This document shows, one piece after another, positions 1 to 7,405 of a stretch of DNA of 64,000 nucleotides (position 1 is its first letter; each line of letters begins with the position of its first letter). Position numbers and translations under genes: made by a program. The stretch is taken from positions 434,001-498,000 of the forward strand of contig NC_010170.1 of NCBI RefSeq assembly GCF_000067205.1. Reading direction: 5' to 3'. Below the pieces are notes generated by a model. That model was not told the origin of the DNA, did not search any database, and was given only the letters and a program-made list of their open reading frames with translations. The stretch is from Bordetella petrii (GTDB lineage: Bacteria; Pseudomonadota; Gammaproteobacteria; Burkholderiales; Burkholderiaceae_B).

Positions 1-232
1 CCTGATGCAGTCGTTGTATGCCAACCTGGGCGTGCAGCCCGCGCAAGTGCTGCCCGCCTATGGCGACGAAATCGAGGTGCATGGCCAGGCGGGGCACAAG
101 CCCGGCTGGCTGCTGGCCAGGGTGTGGGTAACTGACACCATGCTGATCGACGCGGTGGCCGCCGGCACGCCGGACAGCCTGCCCAAGGAGCGTGCGCAGG
201 AATTCGTCCGCGCGGTGAAGCTCAACCGTTGA
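1..232 (+). CDS. Hypothetical protein, C-terminal part (cut by window edge)
   Basis: The frame is open from the left edge to a TGA at 230-232, so this is the tail of a gene that begins outside the window. An internal ATG at position 5 exists, but nothing marks it as the true start. The visible 75 residues are mixed hydrophobic and charged and end in KLNR, with no motif, membrane segment or repeat that I recognise. Its end overlaps the end of the convergent LuxR-type gene by 11 bp. I cannot assign a function. Confidence 0.5.
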   Translation, partial: LMQSLYANLGVQPAQVLPAYGDEIEVHGQAGHKPGWLLARVWVTDTMLIDAVAAGTPDSLPKERAQEFVRAVKLNR

Positions 233-437
233 GGGCAGGCAGCAGGCCCTGGCTGAGCGCGATGGCCACCGCGGCGCGGCGGTTGTAGACCCCCAGCTTG
301 CTGCAGGCGTTGCCGATATGGAAATTGACCGTGCGTTCGCTGACACCCAGAATGACGGCGATTTCCCAGCTGGTCTTGCCCATTGCCGACCAGTGCAGGC
401 ACTCGTGTTCGCGGTTGGAAAGGGGTTTTGCTGGCAT
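222..437 (-). CDS. LuxR-type DNA-binding domain protein, HTH only (71 aa)
   Basis: The whole 71-residue product is a LuxR C-terminal helix-turn-helix, with the family hallmarks LSNREHECL, GKTSWEIAVILGVSERTVNFH and a final NRRAAVAIALSQG helix. Full-length LuxR/SolR regulators are about 230-250 aa, with an N-terminal acyl-homoserine-lactone domain that is absent here. The frame stays open upstream for at least 150 bp, but I found no ATG, GTG or TTG before the LysR gene at 589, so the ATG at 437 is the only reasonable start. No good ribosome site precedes it. It is either a solo DNA-binding protein or the remnant of a truncated quorum-sensing regulator. Confidence 0.6.
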   Translation of the reverse strand: MPAKPLSNREHECLHWSAMGKTSWEIAVILGVSERTVNFHIGNACSKLGVYNRRAAVAIALSQGLLPALNG

Positions 438-588
438 GGGGAATAGAAAGCCGGGCCGGCTTTGAAAGTAGGGGCGGCTGGAGCGGCTGATTTTCCATGC
501 GCGCAGGATTTCCGTCAGCGCATTGCTGCGCCCGGCGGCCAGATATCGGACTGGTCTGAAGCGATTGCCCCGCCGCGACCGGGGGCCG

Positions 589-1461
589 TTACGGCGCGGC
601 CTGGGCGAACACGCCCCGTAGGGTCTGCGTGATGGCTTGTTTGCCGTGGCGGCGTCGTTCCAGCATGCCGACCCGCCGCATGATGGCTGGGCCGGGCAGC
701 GGCTTGACCGCCAACTGCTTGCTGGCGCGCCAATTGGCGTTGGCCAGCAGCGGCACCACTGCCACGCCGTAGTCCTGGCGCACCAGTTCGGCGATAGCCT
801 CGATGGAGTTCAGTTCCAGGATGGTGTTGGGCGCCGCGCCGTGACGCGACAGGGCCTCGGTGATCAGGTGTCCGGTCCAGAGCGAACGGTCGAATTGCAG
901 GAAGGGTTCGGTGGCCAGCAGTGAGGCCACCGATTTGTGGCGCAGCCGCGCGGCCGCGATCAGCACCAAGGGCTCTTGGTACAGCGGCGCCCACACCAGC
1001 GCGGGCTCGACGCCGTGCGGCGGCTCGGTGACCACCGCCGCGTCCAGTTCGCCGGCGGCCACGCGCGCGGCGAAGTCGGCCGACTGCCCCGCCAGCAGCG
1101 TGATGTGCAGGTCGGGGTAGTCGTGCTTGACGCGCGCCAGCACTGTGCCGAAGGTGCCCATCAACGACGACACCAGGGTGCCGATGCGCAGGCTGCCGCG
1201 CAGTGTGTCGCCGCTTTGCGCCTGCAGTTGCTCGTAGCGCGCCACCAGTTCTTCCAGTTCGGCCAGCATGCGGCGGCCCTGCGGGGTGGGCACCGCGGCC
1301 TGCGCGCGGCGCTCGAACAGCTGTGTATGCAGCTCGCTTTCCAGGTTCTTGATCTGCAGGCTGACGGCGGCCTGGGTCAGTCCGACGTGGCGGCCGGCCG
1401 CCACGAAGCTGCCCAGCCGGGCAGCGGCCAGCGCAGTGCGGAATTGGCGGATCGACGACAT
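589..1461 (-). CDS. LysR-family transcriptional regulator
   Basis: A 290-residue LysR-type regulator of normal family length. The winged helix-turn-helix lies at about residues 18-40 (AARLGSFVAAGRHVGLTQA, then AVSLQIKNLE), followed by the periplasmic-binding-protein-like effector domain. The ATG at 1461 is chosen because it begins exactly at the conserved LysR N-terminus; the frame runs much further upstream, but only as the reverse of the neighbouring operon. It diverges from the dehydrogenase/hydratase operon starting at 1567 with 105 bp between, the usual layout for a LysR activator and its target. The effector is unknown; an organic acid used by that operon is the natural guess. Confidence 0.92.
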   Translation of the reverse strand: MSSIRQFRTALAAARLGSFVAAGRHVGLTQAAVSLQIKNLESELHTQLFERRAQAAVPTPQGRRMLAELEELVARYEQLQAQSGDTLRGSLRIGTLVSSLMGTFGTVLARVKHDYPDLHITLLAGQSADFAARVAAGELDAAVVTEPPHGVEPALVWAPLYQEPLVLIAAARLRHKSVASLLATEPFLQFDRSLWTGHLITEALSRHGAAPNTILELNSIEAIAELVRQDYGVAVVPLLANANWRASKQLAVKPLPGPAIMRRVGMLERRRHGKQAITQTLRGVFAQAAP

Positions 1462-1566
1462 GGCGCATATATAAGAAAAACTTGGCCTGCTGAAAATAAT
1501 TAATAGTTTTACTTTTGTCAAAGCGCGCGGCACCATGAAGAGCATTGCGTAGGGGGCTGAACAGGC
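1462..1566. promoter_or_regulatory. Divergent promoter/operator region, LysR gene and dehydrogenase operon
   Basis: This short spacer contains an AT-rich core (about 1468-1520) unlike its GC-rich surroundings. Around 1491-1510 lies an imperfect inverted repeat, AAAATAATTAATAGTTTT, of the kind LysR proteins bind (T-N11-A class). The plus-strand operon has a purine-rich ribosome site (GTAGGGGGC) about 10 bases before the ATG at 1567. No exact -35/-10 pair can be assigned with confidence. Confidence 0.45.
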
Positions 1567-2364
1567 ATGCCACGACAAGATCCGACTTCCGGCGTTTTGC
1601 AGGTCAGTGTGTGGCGCGGCGGCGCCGACGGCGGCTTTCAGGTGTTCGAGGTGCCGCGCCGCGATAACCAGACCGTGCTGGACGTGGCCACGCACATTCA
1701 GCGGCACCTGGATTCCACCCTGTCGTACCGCTATGCGTGCCGCGTGGGCATGTGCGGGTCGTGCGCCATGACGGTCAATGGGGTGGCGCGCTGGACCTGC
1801 CGAACTCATGTCTCGCGCGTGGCGCGCAATGGCCGCATCGAGCTGGCGCCCTTGTCCAACCTGCCTATCGTCAAAGACCTGGTCACCGACATGGCGCCGT
1901 TCTTCGACAAATGGCAGCGCGCGCAAGGCCGCTACACCGGGCCTGCCGGCCGCCATGATCCGGTGGCGCGCGTCGACCCGTCTTCGCCGCGGCGGCGCGC
2001 GGCCGATGCGGGCATCGAGTGCATTGGCTGCGGGGTTTGTTATGCCTCGTGCGATGTGGTGAGCTGGAAGCCGCAGTTTCTCGGGCCAGCCGCCCTGAAT
2101 CGAGCCTGGACCCTGGTGAACGACGAGCGCGACACAGGCGGCGCGCGGCGCCTGGCCGCTGTGGCGGGCGATGCGGGCTGCCACAGTTGCCATACCCAGG
2201 GCTCCTGTACGGTGCGATGCCCCAAGGGCATCGCGCCCACCGCCGCGATAGCCGGGCTGAAGCGCATGGCCGCCCGGGCCGCGTTGCGCGGCGAGCTGCC
2301 AGAGGCCGACGAGGCCGAAGGCCCGGCCGCCCATGCCGACGGCCTGACCGGAGTTGCGCCATGA
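1567..2364 (+). CDS. Succinate dehydrogenase/fumarate reductase-like iron-sulfur subunit
   Basis: This 265-residue protein has the full cluster set of an SdhB/FrdB subunit. A [2Fe-2S] site is formed by C58, C63, C66 and C78 (CRVGMCGSC plus a later Cys). A [4Fe-4S] motif CIGCGVCYASC spans 152-162. The third cluster motif, CHTQGSCTVRCPKG, starts at 208, with an extra Cys at 205 just before it. It should pass electrons from the flavoprotein (4568-6301) to quinone at the membrane anchors. It heads an operon whose subunit order (B, anchors, fumarase, then A) is not that of the standard sdhCDAB operon. This and the atypical flavoprotein suggest a paralogue rather than the TCA-cycle enzyme. It overlaps the next gene by four bases (ATGA). 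Confidence 0.88.
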   Translation: MPRQDPTSGVLQVSVWRGGADGGFQVFEVPRRDNQTVLDVATHIQRHLDSTLSYRYACRVGMCGSCAMTVNGVARWTCRTHVSRVARNGRIELAPLSNLPIVKDLVTDMAPFFDKWQRAQGRYTGPAGRHDPVARVDPSSPRRRAADAGIECIGCGVCYASCDVVSWKPQFLGPAALNRAWTLVNDERDTGGARRLAAVAGDAGCHSCHTQGSCTVRCPKGIAPTAAIAGLKRMAARAALRGELPEADEAEGPAAHADGLTGVAP

Positions 2365-2702
2365 GCGCGGCGGGCGCCGCGCGGCGCTGGTACTGGCAAC
2401 GCGTCAGCGCCATGGCCATGGCGCTGTTCGTGCTGGCCCACCTGGTAATCATCACGCTGGCGGTGCGCGGCGGACTCAGCGCGGCCGAGATCCTGGGCCG
2501 CACGCGCGGCAGCCTGGCATGGATGACGTTCTATGGCATTTTCGTGGCGCTGGTGGCGCTGCATGCCGCCATCGGGCTGCGCAATGTGCTGGATGAATGG
2601 GCGCCCGCGCGCAAAGCCGCTGGCCCGCTGGCAATGGCGGCCGGCGTGCTGCTGCTGGCGCTGGGCTGGCGTGCCGTGGCCGCCGTGACGTTCGGAGGTT
2701 GA
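2361..2702 (+). CDS. SDH/FRD-like membrane anchor subunit 1
   Basis: A 113-residue, strongly hydrophobic protein with three predicted membrane helices. His residues lie in the first (VLAHLVIIT) and second (ALHAAIGLRNVLDEW) helices, placed to ligate haem b as in SdhD/FrdD-type anchors. The ATG at 2361 overlaps the stop of the iron-sulfur gene, indicating translational coupling. With the next gene it forms the two-protein anchor that would hold the dehydrogenase at the inner membrane and reduce or oxidise quinone. Sequence conservation in anchors is low, so the assignment rests on size, helices, His placement and operon position. Confidence 0.75.
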   Translation: MSAAGAARRWYWQRVSAMAMALFVLAHLVIITLAVRGGLSAAEILGRTRGSLAWMTFYGIFVALVALHAAIGLRNVLDEWAPARKAAGPLAMAAGVLLLALGWRAVAAVTFGG

Positions 2703-2703
2703 T

Positions 2704-3057
2704 ATGCGCCGCAATGATCGTCGCGCCCGTACCCATGCGAGCTGGCTGGCGTTCGCGGCGCACCGGATTTCGGGCCTGTTGCTGCTGGCGTTCCTGCCGG
2801 TGCATTTCTGGACGCTGGGGCTGGCCTTGCAGGGCGAGGCCGCGCTGGACGGCGCGCTGCGCTGGTACGAGGCGCCTGTCTTCAAGTTTGGCGAATGGGC
2901 CCTGGTGCTGTGCCTCGCGGTGCACCTGGCCGGTGGGCTGCGCCTGTTGTGGATCGAGTTCGCGCCATGGGGCGGCTTGCGGCGGGGCTGGATCGCCGCC
3001 GGCACGGCCGCGTCGCTGGCGGTGTCTTTGCTGTTCGTTGCCAACATGTTGGGTTGA
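2704..3057 (+). CDS. SDH/FRD-like membrane anchor subunit 2 (SdhC-like)
   Basis: A 117-residue protein with three membrane helices. The motif AAHRISGLLLLAFLPVHF resembles the HRxSG quinone/haem region of SdhC, and a second His lies in LCLAVHLAGGLRLLW, a likely haem b ligand. It follows anchor 1 by one base and precedes the hydratase alpha subunit by three, so the genes are tightly coupled. With four candidate His ligands across the two anchors, either one or two haems are possible; the sequence alone does not decide. Confidence 0.78.
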   Translation: MRRNDRRARTHASWLAFAAHRISGLLLLAFLPVHFWTLGLALQGEAALDGALRWYEAPVFKFGEWALVLCLAVHLAGGLRLLWIEFAPWGGLRRGWIAAGTAASLAVSLLFVANMLG

Positions 3058-3060
3058 ACC

Positions 3061-3939
3061 ATGTCCGAGATCGACTACGCGCAAGTGGAAGACGCCGCGC
3101 GCGAACTTTACATACGGGCGCTCAAGCGGCTGCCCGATGACATCAAACAGGGCTTCGAGCGCCTGCGCGGCGCCGAATCGTCCGACCGGGCGCGCTCCAT
3201 CCTGGACACCATGACCACCAACATCGCGGTGGCCGAGGCGCACGACAACCTGCTGTGCCAGGACACGGGCATTCCCATTTACAACGTGCTGGTGGGCCGC
3301 CGCGTGGCGCTGGACGGCTGGCGCCTGAAGCAGGCTATCCGCGCCGGCTGCGAGCGCGCCACGCGCGAGCATCCGCTGCGCTCGAGCGTGGTGCATCCCA
3401 TCAGCCGCAAGAACGCGCACACCTCGTGCGGGCCGGGCGTGCCGGTCATACATGTCGATTTCTGCGAGGACGACGAGCGCTTCGAGATCGAGATGATTCC
3501 CAAGGGCAGCGGGTCCGAGAACAATTCGTTTCTGCGCATGGCGATTCCTGCCGAAGGGCTGGATGCCGTCAAGACCTTCGTGATCGACTGCGTGATGCAG
3601 GCCGGCGGCAAGACCTGTCCCCCCACTATCGTGGGCGTGGGGGTGGGGGGCACGTCGGACCTGTGCGTGCATCTGGCCAAGCAGGCCGCCACGCGTCCGC
3701 TCGGCTCGCGCTGCGACGATCCGCTGGGTGCGCAGCTCGAACAGGAACTGTCGGCGGCGGTCAACCAGTTGGGCGTGGGGCCGCAGGGGCTGGGCGGCGA
3801 CGCCACCGCCTTCGCGGTGCACGTGGAACTTGCCGCCACCCACATCACCATGAACCCGGTCGCCGTGAACATGCAATGCCATTCGGCGCGCCGGGCGCGG
3901 GCCACGCTCACGCCGAACGGCGTGCAGTACGGATTCTGA
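3061..3939 (+). CDS. Class I fumarase/tartrate dehydratase-like hydratase, alpha subunit
   Basis: A 292-residue protein of the fumarate hydratase class I N-terminal (TtdA-type) family. The three Cys that hold the catalytic [4Fe-4S] cluster appear to be C66 (LLCQDTGIP), C186 (GGKTCPPTIVGVGVGG) and C273 (NMQCHSARRARA). The family adds water reversibly across the double bond of fumarate or relatives such as mesaconate, or dehydrates tartrate. It is split into two genes here, with the beta subunit starting 21 bp downstream. Lying between anchor and flavoprotein genes of an SDH-like enzyme, it most likely hydrates the product of that dehydrogenase. Confidence 0.87.
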   Translation: MSEIDYAQVEDAARELYIRALKRLPDDIKQGFERLRGAESSDRARSILDTMTTNIAVAEAHDNLLCQDTGIPIYNVLVGRRVALDGWRLKQAIRAGCERATREHPLRSSVVHPISRKNAHTSCGPGVPVIHVDFCEDDERFEIEMIPKGSGSENNSFLRMAIPAEGLDAVKTFVIDCVMQAGGKTCPPTIVGVGVGGTSDLCVHLAKQAATRPLGSRCDDPLGAQLEQELSAAVNQLGVGPQGLGGDATAFAVHVELAATHITMNPVAVNMQCHSARRARATLTPNGVQYGF

Positions 3940-3959
3940 GCACACCAGGAATCGCAACC

Positions 3960-4571
3960 ATGACTCACCATAACCTGGACATGCCGATTACCGAGACGCA
4001 GGCGCGCGCGCTGCGCGTGGGCGACACCGTAACCTTGCAGCACACGTTGTTCGGCATCCGCGATGCCAGCTATATCGCCCTGTTCGACCAGGGACGCGCC
4101 ACCCGCTTTGACATGAACGGCCACGCCGTCATCCATACCGCGCCGAACGTGCGCAAGGTGGCGGTGTCGGCGCGCAATCCCGCCGGTTATGAGTCGGTGT
4201 GCATCGGCACCACGACCTCGGCGCGCATGGAGCGTTTCACGGGCCAGTTGATGCGGCAGTGCGGCGTGCGCCTGATTGTTGGCAAGGGCGGCATGCAGCA
4301 GGGGTCGCGCCAGGCATTCATGGAGCAGGGCGGCGCCTACCTGGCCATTGTGGGCGGCACGGCGGCGCTGGAGACCACCTGGATCGAAAGCATCGAGGAT
4401 GTCGACCTGGACGACCTGAACCCAGAATCGCTGTGGAAATTCCGCATTCGCGATTTCGGGCCGTTGCTGGTGGCAATGGACAGCCATGGGGGCTCGCTGT
4501 ACGACCAGGTGGCCGAGGATGTCGCCGCGCGGCGCCAGGCGGTCCTGGCCAGCCTGGGAGTGGCGCGATGA
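3960..4571 (+). CDS. Class I fumarase/tartrate dehydratase-like hydratase, beta subunit
   Basis: A 203-residue protein of the fumarase class I C-terminal (TtdB-type) swivelling domain, with recognisable VGKGGM, VGGTAAL and FRIRDFGPLLVAMDSHG segments. The start is ATG 3960; a longer open frame is only the shadow of the alpha gene. In ordinary members the N-terminal substrate loop reads close to TGRDAAHKRL. Here the corresponding stretch is FGIRDASYIALF, losing the His and Lys. If that alignment is right, substrate contacts differ from those of standard fumarase or tartrate dehydratase. Its stop overlaps the flavoprotein start (ATGA). Confidence 0.84.
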   Translation: MTHHNLDMPITETQARALRVGDTVTLQHTLFGIRDASYIALFDQGRATRFDMNGHAVIHTAPNVRKVAVSARNPAGYESVCIGTTTSARMERFTGQLMRQCGVRLIVGKGGMQQGSRQAFMEQGGAYLAIVGGTAALETTWIESIEDVDLDDLNPESLWKFRIRDFGPLLVAMDSHGGSLYDQVAEDVAARRQAVLASLGVAR

Positions 4572-6301
4572 GCACGAACGACCTGCAGCAGCGCCAGACC
4601 GACGTGCTGATCCTGGGCTCGGGCGGCGCCGGGCTGTTCGCGGCCCTGCATGCGCACGATGCGGCGCCGGGCCTGGACATCACGGTGGCGGTGAAGGGGT
4701 TGCTGGGCAAGTGCGGTTGCACGCGCATGGTGCAGGGCGGCTACAACGTGGCCCTGGCCGAAGGCGATTCGCCCGAGCGGCATTTCATGGACACCATCGA
4801 GGGCGGCAAGTGGCTGCCCGACCAGGAGCTGGCCTGGACGCTGGTGAACACGGCGGTGGAGCGCGTGCACGAGCTGGAAAACGAGCTGGGCTGCTTTTTC
4901 GACCGCAATGCCGACGGCACACTGCACCAGAAAGCCTTCGCCGGCCAGACCTTCGACCGCACGGTGCACAAGGGCGACCTGACCGGCATCGAGATCATCA
5001 ACCGGCTGGCCGAGCAGGTGTGGGCGCGCCGCATCCACCGCATGGAAGAACATCGCGCGGTGGCGCTGGTGCCGGCGCGCGACGGCCGGCGCATCGCGGG
5101 CGTGCTGATGATAGACATCCGCACCGGCGGATTCGTGCTGGTGCGCGCCAAGGCCGTGCTGCTTGCCACTGGCGGCGGCCCGACCATGTACCGCTTTCAT
5201 ACGCCGTCGGGCGACAAAAGCTGCGACGGCCTGTCGATGGCGCTGCACGCCGGCCTGGGCCTGCGCGACATGGAAATGGTGCAGTTTCATCCCACCGGCC
5301 TGCTGGCGGGCGCCGACACCCGCATGACCGGCACGGTGCTGGAAGAGGGGCTGCGCGGCGCGGGCGGATACCTGCTCAATGGCGCCGGCGAACGTTTCAT
5401 GCAGGCGGTGGATCCGCGCGGCGAGCGCGCTACCCGCGACATCGTGTCGCGCGGCATTTATGCCGAAATGCGCGCCGGCCGCACGTCGCCCAACGGCGGC
5501 GTGTACATCGAAATGGCGCACCTGGGGCCGGACAAGGTGCGCCGCCAGTTCAAGGGCATGGTAGAGCGCTGCGCCGATTGCGGGTTCGACCTGGCGGGGG
5601 GCAGGGTCGAGGTGGTGCCCACGGCGCACTACATGATGGGGGGCGTGGTGTTCCAGCCCGATTGCCGCACGGCACTGGAAGGGCTGTATGCCGCGGGTGA
5701 AGATACGGGCGGCGTGCATGGCGCCAACCGGTTGGGCGGCAATGGCGTGGCCAATTCCACGGTGTTCGGCGGCATTGCCGGCGACGCCATGGCGCGCTGG
5801 ACGCCCGGGCAGGATTGGGCCGAACCCGATCCCGCGGCGTTGCAGGCGGCGCTGGCTCGCGCGCAGGCGCCGCTGGCGCGGCGCGGGGGCGACCTGAACG
5901 CGTTGCGCGAGCGGTTGTCCAGCGTGATGTGGGACGACGCCGGCATTGTGCGCGACGCGGCCGGCCTGAACCGCGCGCTGGCCGCCCTGCGCGAGCTGCG
6001 CGGCGAGCTTGACCGGATCGGCGTCACTGAGGCCACGCGGGCCTACAACATGGCCTGGCACGACTGGCTGAACCTGGACAGCCTGGTGCATGTCAGCGAA
6101 GCCATCGTGCGCGCCGCGCTGGCCCGCGAAGACTCGCGCGGCGCGCACTTCCGCGCCGATTTCCCGGAAGTGCGCGACCTGGAGCATTCCTGGTTTTCCG
6201 TGGTGGCGCAACAGGACGGCGTCATGCAGGTGAGCCGGCGGCCCGTGGAATTCACGCGCGTGCAGCCGGGGCAGACTTTGCTGCAGCAGGCAGCGGCTTG
6301 A
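4568..6301 (+). CDS. SDH/FRD-like flavoprotein subunit, non-covalent FAD type
   Basis: A 577-residue flavoprotein of the SdhA/FrdA/NadB family. It has the FAD-binding GSGGAG loop at residues 17-22, HPTG at 241-244, an acid-base Arg candidate R290 (TRDIVSRG), H354 (PTAHYMMGG) and R388 (GANRLGG). Two positions are odd. Cys51 (GCTRMVQGG) lies where SdhA and FrdA have the His that binds FAD covalently, so FAD is probably not covalently attached, as in L-aspartate oxidase. Glu259 lies where Thr of the TEG substrate motif is normal. It is coupled to the hydratase beta gene and probably oxidises a succinate-like acid or reduces its unsaturated form. Generic annotation as L-aspartate oxidase is possible, but the operon argues against NAD synthesis. 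Confidence 0.86.
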   Translation: MSTNDLQQRQTDVLILGSGGAGLFAALHAHDAAPGLDITVAVKGLLGKCGCTRMVQGGYNVALAEGDSPERHFMDTIEGGKWLPDQELAWTLVNTAVERVHELENELGCFFDRNADGTLHQKAFAGQTFDRTVHKGDLTGIEIINRLAEQVWARRIHRMEEHRAVALVPARDGRRIAGVLMIDIRTGGFVLVRAKAVLLATGGGPTMYRFHTPSGDKSCDGLSMALHAGLGLRDMEMVQFHPTGLLAGADTRMTGTVLEEGLRGAGGYLLNGAGERFMQAVDPRGERATRDIVSRGIYAEMRAGRTSPNGGVYIEMAHLGPDKVRRQFKGMVERCADCGFDLAGGRVEVVPTAHYMMGGVVFQPDCRTALEGLYAAGEDTGGVHGANRLGGNGVANSTVFGGIAGDAMARWTPGQDWAEPDPAALQAALARAQAPLARRGGDLNALRERLSSVMWDDAGIVRDAAGLNRALAALRELRGELDRIGVTEATRAYNMAWHDWLNLDSLVHVSEAIVRAALAREDSRGAHFRADFPEVRDLEHSWFSVVAQQDGVMQVSRRPVEFTRVQPGQTLLQQAAA

Positions 6302-6339
6302 GGCCGGCCGGCGGCCGGCATCCAAGGGGGGAGACATCC

Positions 6340-7338
6340 ATGGCGATACGAGCAACTCTGTGGCGGCTGCTGGTGGCCGCGGCATGGCTGGCGGGCAGCA
6401 TGGCGTTGGCTGGCAGCGGCGCGGCGCAACCCTATCCCGAGCGGGCGGTGACGCTGGTGACGCCGTTCAGCGTGGGCGGAGACGCCGATCTGGCCGCCCG
6501 CAACCTGGCGGCCGCGGCGCAGCGCTACCTGGGCCAGCCCCTGGTGGTGCTGAACCGCGCCGGCGCCAACGGCGCCATCGGCTCGCAGTATGTGAAGGAA
6601 GCCGCTCCTGACGGCTACACGCTATTGATGGCGCGCGTAGGGTCGCAGGCCATTCTGCCGGCCCTGCAGCAAAGCTTGTCGTACCGTTGGGACGACTTCA
6701 CTTTCCTGGGGCTGCTGGAACTGAACCCCTATGTATGCGCCGTGCCGAAGAGCTCGCCTTATCGATCGCTGGCCGACCTGGCGGCGGCCATCAAGGCCAA
6801 GCCAGGCGTGCTGAACTACGCCAACAGCGGCCCCGCCACCGTGCTCAACCTGGGCCCGCAATTGCTATTCAGTGTGCTGGGGCTACCGCCCACCGCGGCC
6901 ATGCCGATTACCTACAAGGGGTCCGGCGATGCCGTGGTGGCCACCTTGTCGGAGCAGGTGGATTTTGTCTGCACCAACTACGCGCCCATCGCCGGACCAT
7001 TGAACGACGGCCGGCTGCGCGCCCTGGTGACGACCACGCCGGCGCGCCTGCCGACGCTGCCCGACGTGCCCACAGCGCGCGAAGCGGGCTTTCCGCAACT
7101 GGAAGTCATCACGGGATGGAGCGCGTTGTACGGGCCGCCCGGCATGGACCCGGCGGCGGCGCGCAAATGGGCCGAGGTGCTGCGCGGTGTATCGTCGGAT
7201 CGTGGCTGGAACGACGGCACCCGGCAGCTGGGCAGCGTGCCGGACGTGCGTTCGGCGGCGGCCACGCGCGAGTTCGTGCAGGCCCAGGTGCAGGCGTACC
7301 AGAAACTGGGGCGCGCCACGGGCATTTCACTGAAGTAG
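6340..7338 (+). CDS. Bug/TctC-family periplasmic solute receptor
   Basis: A 332-residue tripartite tricarboxylate transporter receptor. A signal peptide covers about residues 1-29 (ending SGAAQ). The mature part begins YPERAVTLVTPFSVGGDAD, the usual Bug N-terminus, followed by the family's two-lobe fold with PDGYTLLMA and the late LPDVPTAREAGFP motif. ATG 6340 is preferred over an upstream alternative because it follows GGGGGGAG and begins the signal peptide. It should bind a carboxylate in the periplasm for the operon. No TctA/TctB membrane subunits are in the window, so they would have to come from elsewhere, or the receptor has another role. Confidence 0.92.
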   Translation: MAIRATLWRLLVAAAWLAGSMALAGSGAAQPYPERAVTLVTPFSVGGDADLAARNLAAAAQRYLGQPLVVLNRAGANGAIGSQYVKEAAPDGYTLLMARVGSQAILPALQQSLSYRWDDFTFLGLLELNPYVCAVPKSSPYRSLADLAAAIKAKPGVLNYANSGPATVLNLGPQLLFSVLGLPPTAAMPITYKGSGDAVVATLSEQVDFVCTNYAPIAGPLNDGRLRALVTTTPARLPTLPDVPTAREAGFPQLEVITGWSALYGPPGMDPAAARKWAEVLRGVSSDRGWNDGTRQLGSVPDVRSAAATREFVQAQVQAYQKLGRATGISLK

Positions 7339-7405
7339 CGCGATCCCGGCAATCATCCCGCTGCGCGGCGTCACGCGCGGCCTTGCAGGACAAGGAGTTT
7401 CATTG

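Noticed and set aside
1462..2334. N-terminal extension of the LysR protein to 581 aa
   Set aside because: The added residues are the antisense of the iron-sulfur subunit gene. The LysR domain starts exactly at the ATG at 1461.
4568..6301. L-aspartate oxidase (NadB) for NAD synthesis
   Set aside because: It has NadB-like non-covalent FAD features, but sits with an iron-sulfur subunit and membrane anchors and has no nadA or nadC beside it.
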